Assembly: GCA_947447375.1 (NCBI GenBank)
Contig: CANFJB010000002.1
Location: 1-64,000 of the forward strand
Source: Bacteroidota bacterium
GTDB taxonomy: Bacteria; Bacteroidota; Bacteroidia; Flavobacteriales; Flavobacteriaceae
Length of the DNA: 64,000 nucleotides
Direction of reading: 5' to 3'
The notes beneath the pieces were generated by a model that ran no database searches, was not told the origin of the DNA, and saw nothing but the letters and a program-made list of their open reading frames with translations. Position 1 is the stretch's first letter, and each line of letters starts with the position of its first letter. Below are positions 1 through 9,008 of the stretch, piece by piece. The position numbers were made by a program, and so were the translations under genes.

Positions 1-370
1 AGCTTGTTTTTCAGGATATCTCTATTTAATATTTACTAACAATTATTCTGAAAACGGACAAATATCTGTTTGCATGATTAAAAATGCGACCGGTTATGCT
101 TGTCCGTCTTGCGGAACAACTCGGGCGGTTCAAGCACTTTTTAAAGGTGATTTGATAGGTTCGGTAGCATTTAATCCATTCGGGTTAATTGTGAGTTTCG
201 CCATGTTGATTTTGCCTTTTTGGGTTGTCTTTGATTTAGTATCCAAAAGACAAACGTTTTATGAGGCTTACAATAAAATGGAGACTGTTTTAAAACAAAA
301 AAAAGTAGCTATACCTTTAATTATTCTAGTTGTTCTCAACTGGATTTGGAACATTTATAAAGAATTATGA
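1..370 (+). CDS. DUF2752 membrane protein, 5' end cut by window
   Basis: The frame is open from base 2, and the residues before the first ATG (base 74) look genuine (SGYLYLIFTNNYSENGQ, then a Cys), so the true start lies left of the window. The DUF2752 signature CPSCGTTRA follows just after that ATG. Two hydrophobic segments (about residues 30-55 and 78-93 counted from ATG 74) indicate an inner-membrane protein. The function of the family is unknown. It overlaps the next gene by 4 bases and heads a three-gene membrane-protein/protease run on the same strand. I am confident of the family and of the truncation; the role is open. Confidence 0.85.
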   Translation, partial: ACFSGYLYLIFTNNYSENGQISVCMIKNATGYACPSCGTTRAVQALFKGDLIGSVAFNPFGLIVSFAMLILPFWVVFDLVSKRQTFYEAYNKMETVLKQKKVAIPLIILVVLNWIWNIYKEL

Positions 371-798
371 CACAAGAAACAACGTTTAGTTACAATCCCA
401 CCGAGCACGAAAGAGAAAAGGCTTCCAATAGTTATTTAATGTCTTTAGTTGCAGTAATTGCTGGGTTGCCTTTGCCAATTATTAATTTGTTGGCCACTTT
501 ATTTTTCTATATTGGAAACCGAAAAAGCACCTACTTTGTGAGATGGCATTGCATTCAGGCCTTGCTTTCGCAAATGGTTCTGCTTTTCGCAAATAGTTAT
601 AGTTTTTGGTGGACCGTTTCCATACTTTTTACCGATGAAAAAGCCACAAACAACTATTTTGCCTATTTATTTACGGTGATAGTTTTTAATATCTTGGAAA
701 TTATTTCAACTATATATTGCGCCGTTCAAACAAGAAAAGGGAAGCATGTTCAAGTTTTCTTTTTTGGAAATGTTACTAATTTAATCTGTAGATCGTAA
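367..798 (+). CDS. DUF4870-like small integral membrane protein
   Basis: A 143-residue protein with a polar N-terminus and four hydrophobic stretches (about 25-50, 58-80, 95-118 and 125-140). The segment FVRWHCIQALLSQ resembles the hallmark H-x-x-QAL turn of DUF4870/TM2-neighbourhood proteins, so I place it there with moderate confidence; the function is unknown. Its start overlaps the preceding DUF2752 gene by 4 bases and its stop overlaps the next ATG by 1 base, the pattern of translationally coupled genes. The membership of the cluster suggests an envelope role, but nothing in the sequence names a substrate. Confidence 0.65.
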   Translation: MTQETTFSYNPTEHEREKASNSYLMSLVAVIAGLPLPIINLLATLFFYIGNRKSTYFVRWHCIQALLSQMVLLFANSYSFWWTVSILFTDEKATNNYFAYLFTVIVFNILEIISTIYCAVQTRKGKHVQVFFFGNVTNLICRS

Positions 799-1604
799 TG
801 GTAAAGAAAATTATACTTCCGGGACTTATTATTGTAATCGCTTTCTTCGGTCTTTTTTATGGACTCTCTCAAATTGATTGGGTTACAGAATTTAATGTAA
901 AACAAATTCGAAGTTCATCAGAAAATAAAATTGGAGACTTAATTTGGGATGAAATTTCATCAACAGAAAAAGTAATTACGAACGATTCCATTAGTAAAAC
1001 ATTGGATAAATTACTAGAGCCTATTTGCAAAAACAACATTATAGAAAGAGATTCTTTGAAGATTCATATTGTAGAAAAAGACGACATTAATGCGTTTGCA
1101 CTTCCAAATAATCACTTAGTAGTTTACACCGGATTAATCACTGAATGTAAAAATCAAGAAGCTTTGCAAGGTGTTTTAGGTCATGAAATTGCTCATATTA
1201 CCAACAATCATGTCATGAAAAAGTTGTCGAAAGAAATTGGTTTGTCTGTGTTGCTTTCGGCAAGTACGGGAGGAAAAGGTAGCGCTGTAGTCAAAGAAAT
1301 TTTGAAATCGCTTTCTTCATCTGCTTATGACCGAACTTTGGAGAAAGAAGCCGATATGACAAGTGTTGATTATTTGCTAAACGCCAATATTAACCCGGAA
1401 CCATTAGCCGATTTCATGTTTGAATTGGCGCAGCAAAAAGACACCTCCGATAGCTTGTATTGGATTTCTTCACACCCAGAATCGGAAGAGCGTGCTAAAT
1501 ATATTTTGGATTATTTGAAAGATAAAAAGTATAAAAAGCAAGCTACCATTTCAATTAGTGATTGGGAAAACTATAAGAAATTAATCAAAGAAAAAACGAA
1601 TTAA
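798..1604 (+). CDS. M48 family zinc metallopeptidase
   Basis: A 268-residue protein with an N-terminal membrane anchor or uncleaved signal (residues 5-22) followed by an M48 peptidase domain. The zinc-binding HEIAH motif is at residues 129-133 and the third-ligand glutamate is probably E184 in LEKEADMTS. The family includes BepA, LoiP and HtpX-like proteases of envelope quality control. This is the short periplasm-facing type with one anchor, unlike HtpX with several. It is coupled to the upstream membrane protein by a 1-base ATG/stop overlap. A strong hairpin terminator follows. Substrate unknown. Confidence 0.88.
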   Translation: MVKKIILPGLIIVIAFFGLFYGLSQIDWVTEFNVKQIRSSSENKIGDLIWDEISSTEKVITNDSISKTLDKLLEPICKNNIIERDSLKIHIVEKDDINAFALPNNHLVVYTGLITECKNQEALQGVLGHEIAHITNNHVMKKLSKEIGLSVLLSASTGGKGSAVVKEILKSLSSSAYDRTLEKEADMTSVDYLLNANINPEPLADFMFELAQQKDTSDSLYWISSHPESEERAKYILDYLKDKKYKKQATISISDWENYKKLIKEKTN

Positions 1605-1613
1605 TTCTAATAA

Positions 1614-1639
1614 AAAAAGCGACCGTTAAGTCGCTTTTT
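1614..1639. terminator. bidirectional hairpin terminator
   Basis: AAAAAGCGAC (1614-1623) pairs perfectly with GTCGCTTTTT (1630-1639) around a 6-base loop. It sits between the convergent ends of the M48 peptidase and the acyltransferase gene and has T-runs in both directions, so it probably serves both. Confidence 0.85.
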
Positions 1640-1643
1640 ATTT

Positions 1644-3452
1644 TTATAAATCTCCTTTTTCGGATAATTTTCGTTCTAATTCCGCTTGAAACTCTTCCAT
1701 AACGGGCTTAACGGTGCTGTCAGGAATGTCAGAAATCCTGATGTACATCAATCCATCAACTGCATCGTTAAATAATGGATCGACATTAAAGGCAACCACG
1801 CGGGCGTTTTGCTTGATGTATTTTTTAATCAAAACTGGTAGTCTTAAAGTTCCCGGTTCTAATTCATCAATAATTTTATCAAACTTATTTAAATCGGATT
1901 CCGCTTCATTGAAAACAAAATCTTTATCGGCATCTTTAAGTTTAACTTTGAAAGCTTTTTTAGGATGAATGTATTGCGCAATATAAGGATCATAGAAATT
2001 AGATTTCATGAATTCTATCATCAACGATTTTGAAAATTCTGAAAATTGGTTGCTAATACTAACTCCTCCAAGCAAAAATTTATGCTCTGGAAATCGCAAT
2101 GTAGTATGGATAATTCCTTTCCAAAGTAGGAAAAGCGGCATCGGTTTTTGTTGGTATTCTCTAATTATAAAGGCGCGTCCCATTTCGATAGATTTAGACA
2201 TCATATCGTGTAATTCAGGTTCAAAACGGAAAAGCTCATTTAAATAAAAGCCATCCATTCCATATTTTGGATAAATTTCAGATCCCAATCCCATTCTATA
2301 AGCCCCAGCTACTTTTTTAGCATCGTCATCCCACAAAAACATATGGTGGTAGTATTTATCAAATTTGTCAATATCGGTGGATTCATTTGTTCCTTCACCT
2401 ACTTCTCGAAAAGTAATTTCACGTAAACGACCTAATTCATGCAAAACATTTGGAATTTTATCGGCTTGCGCAAAAAACACCTCGTAATTTTTGCTTTGCA
2501 GCAAACGGCAATCATCAGCTCTTAACGCTTCAACTTCTTGAATCATGTTTTCAACAGAAGCGCCAGTAACTATAGCTTTAGGGCCTTTTTTAGGAAGTTT
2601 GATTTTTGGGGTAGGCAAAAACGGTTTCTCTTTTACAAATGCTTTTGAAAGCATGTAGGTTTTTTTACGTAAAAATTTTGAGTACTCATCGATAGTTTCA
2701 TATTCATTTTGCTCGCTTACAGAAATCGGTTTCCCAATTCGAACTTTTATAACTCTATCTTTTTGAGAAAATACTTCCGAAGGCAATTTAGCGGTGCGCA
2801 GCGTGTCGCCAATTTTAGATAAAAAGTAAAATAATTGGCTGTTTTTAGCGTGGAAATAAATTGGCACTACCGGAACTTGGGCCTTTCTAATAACCTTTAT
2901 CGCTCCCACTTCCCATGGTTTATCAACTACTAATTTCCCATCTTTATAGGTTGAAACTTCCCCAGCAGGAAACATTCCTAGCGGTTTTCCTTCTTTTAAA
3001 TGGATCAATGTTTCCTTAATTCCAATAACACTCGACTTCGCGTCTTTGTGATTTTCAAAGGGATTAACCGGCATTATGTATTTTTTCAAAGGGGCAATTC
3101 GATGCAAAAGAAAATTGGCTATAATTTTGAAATTTGGTTCTCTTTCGAGCATTAATTTCAAAAGTAAAACTCCGTCAATTCCTCCTAAAGGGTGATTTGA
3201 AATGGTAATGTAGGCACCATCTTTTGGCAAACGTTTAAAATCTTCTTCTGGAATTTCAAATTTAATTTCTAAATCATCCAAAATGGCATTTAAAAACGCA
3301 ACATCTTCTAAATGCTTATTTTTATCGTAGAACTTGTTAAGCGTTGATATTTTTAAAACTTTCATCAGTAACCATCCTGAAAAAGTTCCTAAAAAACCAT
3401 ACTTATCAGCTTTTATTGCTTTTGCGACTTCTTTAGCGGTGACTAAACCCAT
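1644..3452 (-). CDS. OlsF-like bifunctional acyltransferase (PlsC-type domain + OlsB-like GNAT domain)
   Basis: A 602-residue protein with two domains. Residues about 75-270 form a PlsC/LPLAT domain with NHPLGGID at 86-93 (an H-x5-D variant of the usual H-x4-D) and FPAGEVS at 161-167. Residues about 305-510 match the OlsB/putative hemolysin N-acyltransferase fold (alternation of RLREITFREVGEG and FDKYYHHMFLWD). This order, O-acyl domain then N-acyl domain, is that of OlsF, which makes ornithine lipid in Serratia and Flavobacterium johnsoniae. I infer that role; other members are only annotated as hemolysin-like or lysophospholipid acyltransferases. It is transcribed alone from the promoter at 3479-3507 and ends at the shared terminator 1614-1639. 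Confidence 0.8.
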   Translation of the reverse strand: MGLVTAKEVAKAIKADKYGFLGTFSGWLLMKVLKISTLNKFYDKNKHLEDVAFLNAILDDLEIKFEIPEEDFKRLPKDGAYITISNHPLGGIDGVLLLKLMLEREPNFKIIANFLLHRIAPLKKYIMPVNPFENHKDAKSSVIGIKETLIHLKEGKPLGMFPAGEVSTYKDGKLVVDKPWEVGAIKVIRKAQVPVVPIYFHAKNSQLFYFLSKIGDTLRTAKLPSEVFSQKDRVIKVRIGKPISVSEQNEYETIDEYSKFLRKKTYMLSKAFVKEKPFLPTPKIKLPKKGPKAIVTGASVENMIQEVEALRADDCRLLQSKNYEVFFAQADKIPNVLHELGRLREITFREVGEGTNESTDIDKFDKYYHHMFLWDDDAKKVAGAYRMGLGSEIYPKYGMDGFYLNELFRFEPELHDMMSKSIEMGRAFIIREYQQKPMPLFLLWKGIIHTTLRFPEHKFLLGGVSISNQFSEFSKSLMIEFMKSNFYDPYIAQYIHPKKAFKVKLKDADKDFVFNEAESDLNKFDKIIDELEPGTLRLPVLIKKYIKQNARVVAFNVDPLFNDAVDGLMYIRISDIPDSTVKPVMEEFQAELERKLSEKGDL

Positions 3453-3478
3453 TGATTTATATATTTAAAACCTAAAAA

Positions 3479-3507
3479 CAAAGATAGAAAAAAAGTTAAG
3501 TAACCAA
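3479..3507 (-). promoter_or_regulatory. flavobacterial promoter for the OlsF-like gene
   Basis: On the minus strand TTG (3507-3505), an 18-base gap, then TATCTTTG (3486-3479) match the flavobacterial consensus TTG-N17-23-TAnnTTTG. The gene starts at 3452, leaving a leader of roughly 20 bases. Confidence 0.6.
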
Positions 3508-3596
3508 TGAAATTTTGAGTCCAATTTCTTCACATTTTCTGCAATAATCGTTAAGTTTTTTATTACTTTTGGTGATATAAATATTGAATTATAATA

Positions 3597-4358
3597 ATGA
3601 GAATCATTTCCTATAATGTAAATGGAATTCGAGCGGCCATTTCTAAAGGTTTTATTGAATGGTTGCAGCATTCTAATCCAGATGTTATTTGCCTTCAGGA
3701 GATCAAAGCCACTGAAGATCAAGTTCCCTATTTAGATATTGAAATGGCAGGATATCCCTATCAATATTATTTTCCTGCAACAAAAAAAGGATACAGCGGG
3801 GTAGCAATTTTATCAAAAGTTAAACCCAATAATATCGTTTTTGGAACTGGAATTGAACACATGGATTTTGAAGGTAGAAATTTACGTGTCGATTTTGATG
3901 AGTTATCGGTGATGAGTTTGTATTTGCCTTCTGGCACAAATATTGATCGATTGAGTCATAAATTCATGTTCATGGATGATTTTCAAAATTACATTAATGA
4001 ACTTAAAAAGGAAATTCCAAACTTGGTGATTTGTGGTGATTATAACATTTGCCATAAGGCGATAGATATTCATGATCCTATTAGAAACGCCAATGTATCG
4101 GGATTTTTACCACAGGAAAGAGAATGGCTTGATCAGTTTATGAAAAATGGATTTATTGATAGTTTCCGTTTTTTCAATGACCAACCCGATAATTATAGTT
4201 GGTGGAGTTACAGAGCCGGCGCTCGTGGAAATAACAAAGGCTGGAGAATTGACTATTGCCTTGTGAGCGAAACATTAAAAGATAAGTTAAAAAGGGCCTT
4301 TATTTTGCCAGATGCAAAACATTCTGACCATTGTCCCGTTGTAGTAGAAATAGAATAA
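3597..4358 (+). CDS. xth: exodeoxyribonuclease III (AP endonuclease)
   Basis: A 253-residue protein of the exonuclease III/AP endonuclease family. N-terminal SYNVNGIRA carries Asn7; LQEIKATEDQVP carries the metal-binding Glu35; GDYN near residue 148 has the catalytic Asp and Asn; SDHCPV at 243-248 has the Asp-His pair. The length is typical of full enzymes. It cleaves DNA 5' to abasic sites and degrades duplex ends 3' to 5' in base excision repair. TACTTTTG at 3564-3571 fits a -7 box, but no TTG lies at the right distance upstream. The OmpA-like gene starts 26 bases downstream with no terminator between, so read-through is likely. Confidence 0.95.
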   Translation: MRIISYNVNGIRAAISKGFIEWLQHSNPDVICLQEIKATEDQVPYLDIEMAGYPYQYYFPATKKGYSGVAILSKVKPNNIVFGTGIEHMDFEGRNLRVDFDELSVMSLYLPSGTNIDRLSHKFMFMDDFQNYINELKKEIPNLVICGDYNICHKAIDIHDPIRNANVSGFLPQEREWLDQFMKNGFIDSFRFFNDQPDNYSWWSYRAGARGNNKGWRIDYCLVSETLKDKLKRAFILPDAKHSDHCPVVVEIE

Positions 4359-4384
4359 TTTAACCCTCGTAATAAAAAATTAAA

Positions 4385-5347
4385 ATGATAAAAAAAATTT
4401 CAATAGGATTAGTGCTGATTGCTTTATCAAGCTCTTGCGTATCGAAAAAAGTTTTTAATGAGTTAGAAACTAAATTTGCCGATTTAAAGAAAGAAAATAG
4501 AAAAACTCAAGACTTATATGATAGCATTTCGAAAGCTAAAAGTCAGCTTGACATCGATTATTCTTCTCTAAAAAAGGACTATGAAAAAACAAAAGCTGAA
4601 AGGGATAAACTAGCAATTGACTTTGCTGCAGCAGATAAAAATCTGAAAACGTTGCAGGCTTCTTACACGGCATTAGAAAAAAATAGCGATGAATCTTTAA
4701 AGGAAAACATGGCTAAAAACAGAGAGTTATTAGCGCAATTGGAAGCGAAAGAAAAAGCCCTTGCGGCTGAAAAAGAAAGGCTAAATAAACTAAGTGCTGA
4801 CTTGAAAAAAGGGACTGACCGTGTGAATGAATTAGAGAGTATCATGGCGGCTAAAGAAGCAGCGATGAAGAAACTGAAAGACGCGCTTTCAAAATCTTTA
4901 AAAGCATTTGAAGGAAAAGGATTAACAGTAAATCAAAGAGATGGTAAAGTTTATGTTTCTATGGAAAACAAATTACTTTTCGAATCTGGAAGTTGGGCTG
5001 TAGGTCCAGAAGGTAAAAAAGCAGTAGTATTAGTAGCATCTGTATTAGCTCAAAATCCTGATATTTCAGTGTTGATTGAAGGACATACCGACAACGATAA
5101 ATTTGCTGGAGCGGTTGGACAAATTGAAAACAACTGGGATCTTTCTACCAAAAGAGCAACAGCAATCGTAAATATCTTATCTGAAAATAAAGGCGTTAAA
5201 AAAGACAATCTTACTGCGGCTGGAAGAGGAGAATTTGCTCCATTAATGAGTAATGATACTCCTGAAGGAAAAGCAAAAAATAGAAGAATTGAAATTATTT
5301 TGACACCAAAATTAGATGAAATATCTAAAATGTTGAACGAATTGTAA
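4385..5347 (+). CDS. OmpA-family lipoprotein with coiled coil
   Basis: A 320-residue protein. A lipoprotein signal ends in LSSSC with the lipidated Cys18. Residues about 25-175 are rich in Lys, Glu and Ala heptads, a long coiled coil. Residues about 195-315 are an OmpA C-terminal peptidoglycan-binding domain, with EGHTDN and the closing TPEGKAKNRRIEI. It probably tethers the outer membrane to the cell wall, like Pal with a periplasmic spacer. It follows xth closely and ends at the terminator 5361-5402. Confidence 0.9.
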   Translation: MIKKISIGLVLIALSSSCVSKKVFNELETKFADLKKENRKTQDLYDSISKAKSQLDIDYSSLKKDYEKTKAERDKLAIDFAAADKNLKTLQASYTALEKNSDESLKENMAKNRELLAQLEAKEKALAAEKERLNKLSADLKKGTDRVNELESIMAAKEAAMKKLKDALSKSLKAFEGKGLTVNQRDGKVYVSMENKLLFESGSWAVGPEGKKAVVLVASVLAQNPDISVLIEGHTDNDKFAGAVGQIENNWDLSTKRATAIVNILSENKGVKKDNLTAAGRGEFAPLMSNDTPEGKAKNRRIEIILTPKLDEISKMLNEL

Positions 5348-5360
5348 AAAGGTTCAAAGT

Positions 5361-5402
5361 AAAAAAGGTTCAAAGGTTCAGAGTTTCACTTTGAACCTTT
5401 TT
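5361..5402 (+). terminator. hairpin terminator built from GGTTCAAAG repeats
   Basis: AAAAAAGGTTCAAAG (5361-5375) pairs with CTTTGAACCTTTTT (5389-5402) across a 13-base loop. A further copy of GGTTCAAAG stands just upstream (5351-5359), so the motif is repeated three times including the inverted arm. It lies after the OmpA-like gene and before tas. Confidence 0.75.
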
Positions 5403-5438
5403 TATGAAAACCAATCCAAAAAATAGTCGATCGACAAA

Positions 5439-6476
5439 ATGAAATACAGTAATTTACCAAATACAACTACCAAAATCAGTAAAATTGCACTTGGAACCAT
5501 GACTTTCGGGCAACAAAACACCGAAGCTGAAGGTCATGCGCAAATGGATTATGCACTAGAAAATGGCGTCAATTTTTTTGATACTGCAGAGATGTATTCT
5601 GTCCCTGCAAAAAAAGAAACCTACGGAAGCACCGAGAAAATAATTGGAACTTGGTTTAAAAAAACTGGAAATCGTGAAAAGGTAATTCTTGCAACAAAAA
5701 TCGCAGGACCCAATAGAAACCTGAATTACATGCGTGAAGAAAATGACTTTTCACCTGAAAGTCTGACTTATGCTTTGGATCAAAGTTTGAAAAGACTACA
5801 AACAGATTACATCGATTTATACCAATTGCACTGGCCAGAAAGAAAAATGAATATGTTTGGAGTGCTTGGATTTAAAGTTCAAGAAGATCCTTGGGAAGAT
5901 AATTTCCAATCGGTTTTAGAATGTTTACAAGGATTTATCAAACAAGGAAAAATTAGAAATATTGGTGTTTCAAATGAAACTCCATGGGGATTAATGCGTT
6001 TTCTTGAAGAAAGTAAGAAACACAATTTGCCAAGAATGGCAACTATTCAAAATCCATATTCATTAGTCAATAGAAGCTTTGAAGTGGGAATTTCAGAAGT
6101 TTGCCATCGAGAAAATGTTGGCCTTCTCGCCTATTCCCCATTGGCTTTTGGAGTATTATCAGGAAAATTCCTAAACGGCGCAAACCCTCCAAATGCGAGA
6201 ATCAACTTATTCCCTCAATTTGCTCGCTACAATAGTGAAAATACTAGAGAAGCAACTAGAAGATACAACGAAATTGCGAACGATTTTGGACTTACATTAA
6301 CTGAATTGTCGTTGGCATTTGTAACACAACAACCGTTTTTGTCAAGCACCATTATTGGAGCTACAACAATGGAACAATTAAAAGAAAACATCAATACAAT
6401 TAAGGTGACTTTGAATGAAAATATATTGGAAGAAATAGAAAAAATTCAAAATATTTTTCCAAACCCAGCGCCATAA
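5439..6476 (+). CDS. tas: NADP(H)-dependent aldo-keto reductase Tas
   Basis: A 345-residue aldo/keto reductase matching E. coli Tas in length and along most of the chain (for example GTMTFGQQNTEAEGHAQ near the start and NPYSLVNRSFEVG in the middle). The catalytic tetrad is Asp48, Tyr53, Lys87 and His131. It reduces carbonyl substrates with NADPH in the cytosol; the physiological substrate is unsettled even in E. coli. A terminator precedes it, and a small lipoprotein gene follows 11 bases downstream on the same strand. Confidence 0.92.
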   Translation: MKYSNLPNTTTKISKIALGTMTFGQQNTEAEGHAQMDYALENGVNFFDTAEMYSVPAKKETYGSTEKIIGTWFKKTGNREKVILATKIAGPNRNLNYMREENDFSPESLTYALDQSLKRLQTDYIDLYQLHWPERKMNMFGVLGFKVQEDPWEDNFQSVLECLQGFIKQGKIRNIGVSNETPWGLMRFLEESKKHNLPRMATIQNPYSLVNRSFEVGISEVCHRENVGLLAYSPLAFGVLSGKFLNGANPPNARINLFPQFARYNSENTREATRRYNEIANDFGLTLTELSLAFVTQQPFLSSTIIGATTMEQLKENINTIKVTLNENILEEIEKIQNIFPNPAP

Positions 6477-6487
6477 TCTATTTGAAA

Positions 6488-6928
6488 ATGAAAACAATAA
6501 CTCCCCTTTTTTTACTAATATTCATCTTGAATTTATTTTCTTGCAACGCACCTAAAGAAACCATTTATGCCTTACCACCTCAAGAAATAAAATCAATAAC
6601 ATTTGAAAATTGGACTGCCGGGAGAATGGAAAGTGGTAGCGGAACCGTTTTTATCATTGAATTAGAAAAACCACTTCAAAGCGATATTCACTTTGAAAAA
6701 ATTTATTACCAAAATCTGGAAACCGAATTAGTTCAAGCAAATGAAACTAAATTCAGAGCCAATTTTCATTACAATGCTGTAACTCAAAAAAACCAAACCT
6801 CAGCAATTGCAAGCAAAGATTTTCGTTTAAAAGACAATGAAGCCGTTATAGAATACCTGAAAGACAATAAAAAATTCTGGTATAAATGCACCCAAATAAA
6901 AGAAATTACTCCAAAAGAATTTCCCTAG
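6488..6928 (+). CDS. small lipoprotein of unknown function
   Basis: A 146-residue protein. A TTG at 6482 is also in frame, but ATG 6488 gives the compact lipoprotein signal expected, with FSC at 17-19 and lipidated Cys19. The mature part has no domain I recognise. The 11-base gap after tas suggests cotranscription. A possible -7 box (TATTTTTG, 6949-6956) for the next gene lies just after the stop. Confidence 0.75.
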   Translation: MKTITPLFLLIFILNLFSCNAPKETIYALPPQEIKSITFENWTAGRMESGSGTVFIIELEKPLQSDIHFEKIYYQNLETELVQANETKFRANFHYNAVTQKNQTSAIASKDFRLKDNEAVIEYLKDNKKFWYKCTQIKEITPKEFP

Positions 6929-6982
6929 AAAATGTCCTAAAAATTACTTATTTTTGTTAATTACAAATCACAATCAGCAATT

Positions 6983-8449
6983 TTGAGTTTATATAAAAAT
7001 CTTTTCAAACAAACTGCAATTTACGGACTGGCTTCAGTTTTGCCGCGCATGTTCAGTTTTTTATTAGTGCCATTATATACCGATTTACTTCCCAAAGCTG
7101 CCTATGGAAAAGTGACCATCGTATTTGCGTGGATGATTTTCTTTAATGTGATTTTGGCCTACGGAATGGAAACCGCCTTTTTCCGATTCTACAACAACGA
7201 ACCCAATAAAAAAGCTGTAATAGAAACCACCACCGTTTCTATATTTTGGTCCACTTTATTATTCCTTTGTTCAGCTTTATTATTAAAAAATTACCTGGCC
7301 GATTGGTCTGGAATCGACGTGCAATATATCATTTACACCATTTGGATTCTCGTACTGGATGCTTTGGTAATTGTGCCGTTTTCCAAACTTCGAGCGTATC
7401 AAAGGCCTATGGTTTATGCCGTCGTTAAAATTGGTAATGTGCTAGTTTACCTATCATTAAACGTATTTTTCCTAATCTATTTGCCAAAAATAGCTCAAGC
7501 AAATCCTGACAGTTTTCTGGGTTCTTTATACACCGAAAACTTTGAAGTGGGTTATATTTTTGTCTCCAATATCATCGCCAGCTTCCTTACCTTTTTGGCA
7601 TTATCACCAAACTATTTTCACGTCAACTGGGAGTTTGATTTTGCACTTTGGAAACGAATGATGCGCTACGGATTGCCAATTATGGTGGCCGGAATAGCCT
7701 TCGCAATCAACGAACAATTTGACAAAATTCTTTTAGGAAAATTACTTCCAGCCAATATTGCCGAAGCTGAAGTTGGGGTTTATTCAGCTTGCTACAAACT
7801 CGGTTTGTTCATGGTTTTATTCCGAACCGCCTATACTTTGGGAATAGAACCCTTCTTTTTCAGTCATGCTAAAAATGAAAACGCACCCCAAACCTATGCT
7901 ACAATAACCAAATATTTCGTCATTTTCGGTTCATTTATTTTACTTTCTGTAATCGTTTTTGCCGACGTTTTAAAATATATTATGCTTCGCGATCCCTCCT
8001 ATTGGGAAGCCATGAAAGTGGTTCCGTTGATTATTTTAGCCAATTTTTTCCTTGGAATTTATACCAATTTATCGGTGTGGTACAAGCTAATTGATAAAAC
8101 TTACATCGGTGCTTATATTTCAATTGTTGGAGCAGCAGTAACCTTAATTTTGAATTTCGTCTTAATCCCAATTATGGGGTATTATGGCTCGGCAATAGCT
8201 ACAATTGCGGCCTATGGAAGCATGATGACAATTTCCTATGTTCTCGGAAATCGATATTATCCTATTCCCTACGACTTCAAAAAAATTAGTGGTTATATGG
8301 GGTTATCGATCCTTTTTTCTATTATTTCCTTCTATTATTTCCGTGAAAATTATTTCGTAGGAGTGCCTTTATTGCTAGTATTTATGTATTTTATATATCA
8401 CAACGAAAAAGAAACTTTAAACAGAATTTTAAAACGTAAAAATAATTAG
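6983..8449 (+). CDS. polysaccharide flippase (MOP superfamily, Wzx-like)
   Basis: A 488-residue integral membrane protein with about 14 predicted helices and the polysaccharide-biosynthesis N-terminus SVLPRMFSFLLVPLYTDLLP. It should flip lipid-linked sugars across the inner membrane for surface polysaccharide or glycan assembly. The start codon is TTG at 6983: the first in-frame ATG falls inside the first helix, so TTG is needed to keep a complete N-terminus (SLYKNLFKQTAIYGLA). It begins the run ending with the EnvC-like gene. Its stop codon TAG touches the palindromic repeat at 8450. Confidence 0.87.
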   Translation: MSLYKNLFKQTAIYGLASVLPRMFSFLLVPLYTDLLPKAAYGKVTIVFAWMIFFNVILAYGMETAFFRFYNNEPNKKAVIETTTVSIFWSTLLFLCSALLLKNYLADWSGIDVQYIIYTIWILVLDALVIVPFSKLRAYQRPMVYAVVKIGNVLVYLSLNVFFLIYLPKIAQANPDSFLGSLYTENFEVGYIFVSNIIASFLTFLALSPNYFHVNWEFDFALWKRMMRYGLPIMVAGIAFAINEQFDKILLGKLLPANIAEAEVGVYSACYKLGLFMVLFRTAYTLGIEPFFFSHAKNENAPQTYATITKYFVIFGSFILLSVIVFADVLKYIMLRDPSYWEAMKVVPLIILANFFLGIYTNLSVWYKLIDKTYIGAYISIVGAAVTLILNFVLIPIMGYYGSAIATIAAYGSMMTISYVLGNRYYPIPYDFKKISGYMGLSILFSIISFYYFRENYFVGVPLLLVFMYFIYHNEKETLNRILKRKNN

Positions 8450-8516
8450 AAGCTATTTCCCGCTATCCGCTGTATCCACACTAAAAAGTGTGGGATGCCG
8501 CTACTATCGGGGCTAA
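8450..8516 (+). repeat. composite palindromic repeat, copy A
   Basis: Left arm GCTATTTCCCGCTATCCGCT (8452-8471) and right arm GATGCCGCTACTATCGGGGC (8494-8513) are imperfect inverted repeats of each other. Between them CCACACT (8476-8482) and AGTGTGG (8487-8493) form a perfect 7-bp hairpin with a 4-base loop. The element begins immediately after the flippase stop codon and ends 38 bases before dut. The right arm encodes a false M-P-L-L-S-G-L-K start in front of dut. Copies B, C and D are at 33820, 39003 and 49771. Confidence 0.85.
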
Positions 8517-8554
8517 AAACGCTTGGATTATCAAACATAATTTTAGGTTACAAA

Positions 8555-8989
8555 ATGAAAATAAACATCATTAATAAATCACAACACGAATTACCAAACT
8601 ACGAAACGATTGCTTCCGCAGGAATGGATTTACGTGCTAATTTAACTGAATCTATAACACTAAATCCTTTGGAAAGAACCATCGTAAAAACGGGACTTTT
8701 CATTGAATTGCCAATTGGTTATGAAGCGCAAGTGCGCCCAAGAAGCGGATTGGCAGCCAAAAAAGGAATCACAGTTCTCAATTCCCCAGGAACTGTAGAT
8801 GCCGATTATCGTGGAGAAATAGGAGTGATTTTAGTAAATTTATCCAGCGAACCATTCGTTATCGAAAATGGCGAAAGAGTCGCTCAATTAATCATCGCAA
8901 AACACGAACGTGCCCAATGGATCGAAGTTCAAGAATTGTCAGAAACGGCAAGAGGAGAAGGCGGTTTTGGAAGCACTGGAGTAAAATAA
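8555..8989 (+). CDS. dut: dUTP diphosphatase
   Basis: A 144-residue trimeric-type dUTPase with all five motifs: ASAGMDLRA (about 22-30), [28 protein letters not shown] and the C-terminal P-loop-like [10 protein letters not shown]. It hydrolyses dUTP to dUMP, keeping uracil out of DNA and supplying thymidylate synthesis. An upstream in-frame ATG at 8495 adds 20 residues, but those codons belong to repeat copy A, so I start at ATG 8555. It sits in the envelope operon between the flippase and a sugar nucleotidyltransferase, an order I know from flavobacteria. Confidence 0.95.
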   Translation: MKINIINKSQHELPNYETIASAGMDLRANLTESITLNPLERTIVKTGLFIELPIGYEAQVRPRSGLAAKKGITVLNSPGTVDADYRGEIGVILVNLSSEPFVIENGERVAQLIIAKHERAQWIEVQELSETARGEGGFGSTGVK

Positions 8990-9008
8990 TAAATAATAAC
9001 CGGAACGA

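Noticed and set aside
8495..8554. N-terminal extension of dut from ATG 8495
   Set aside because: The added codons are repeat copy A; the dUTPase fold begins at ATG 8555 with a normal N-terminus.
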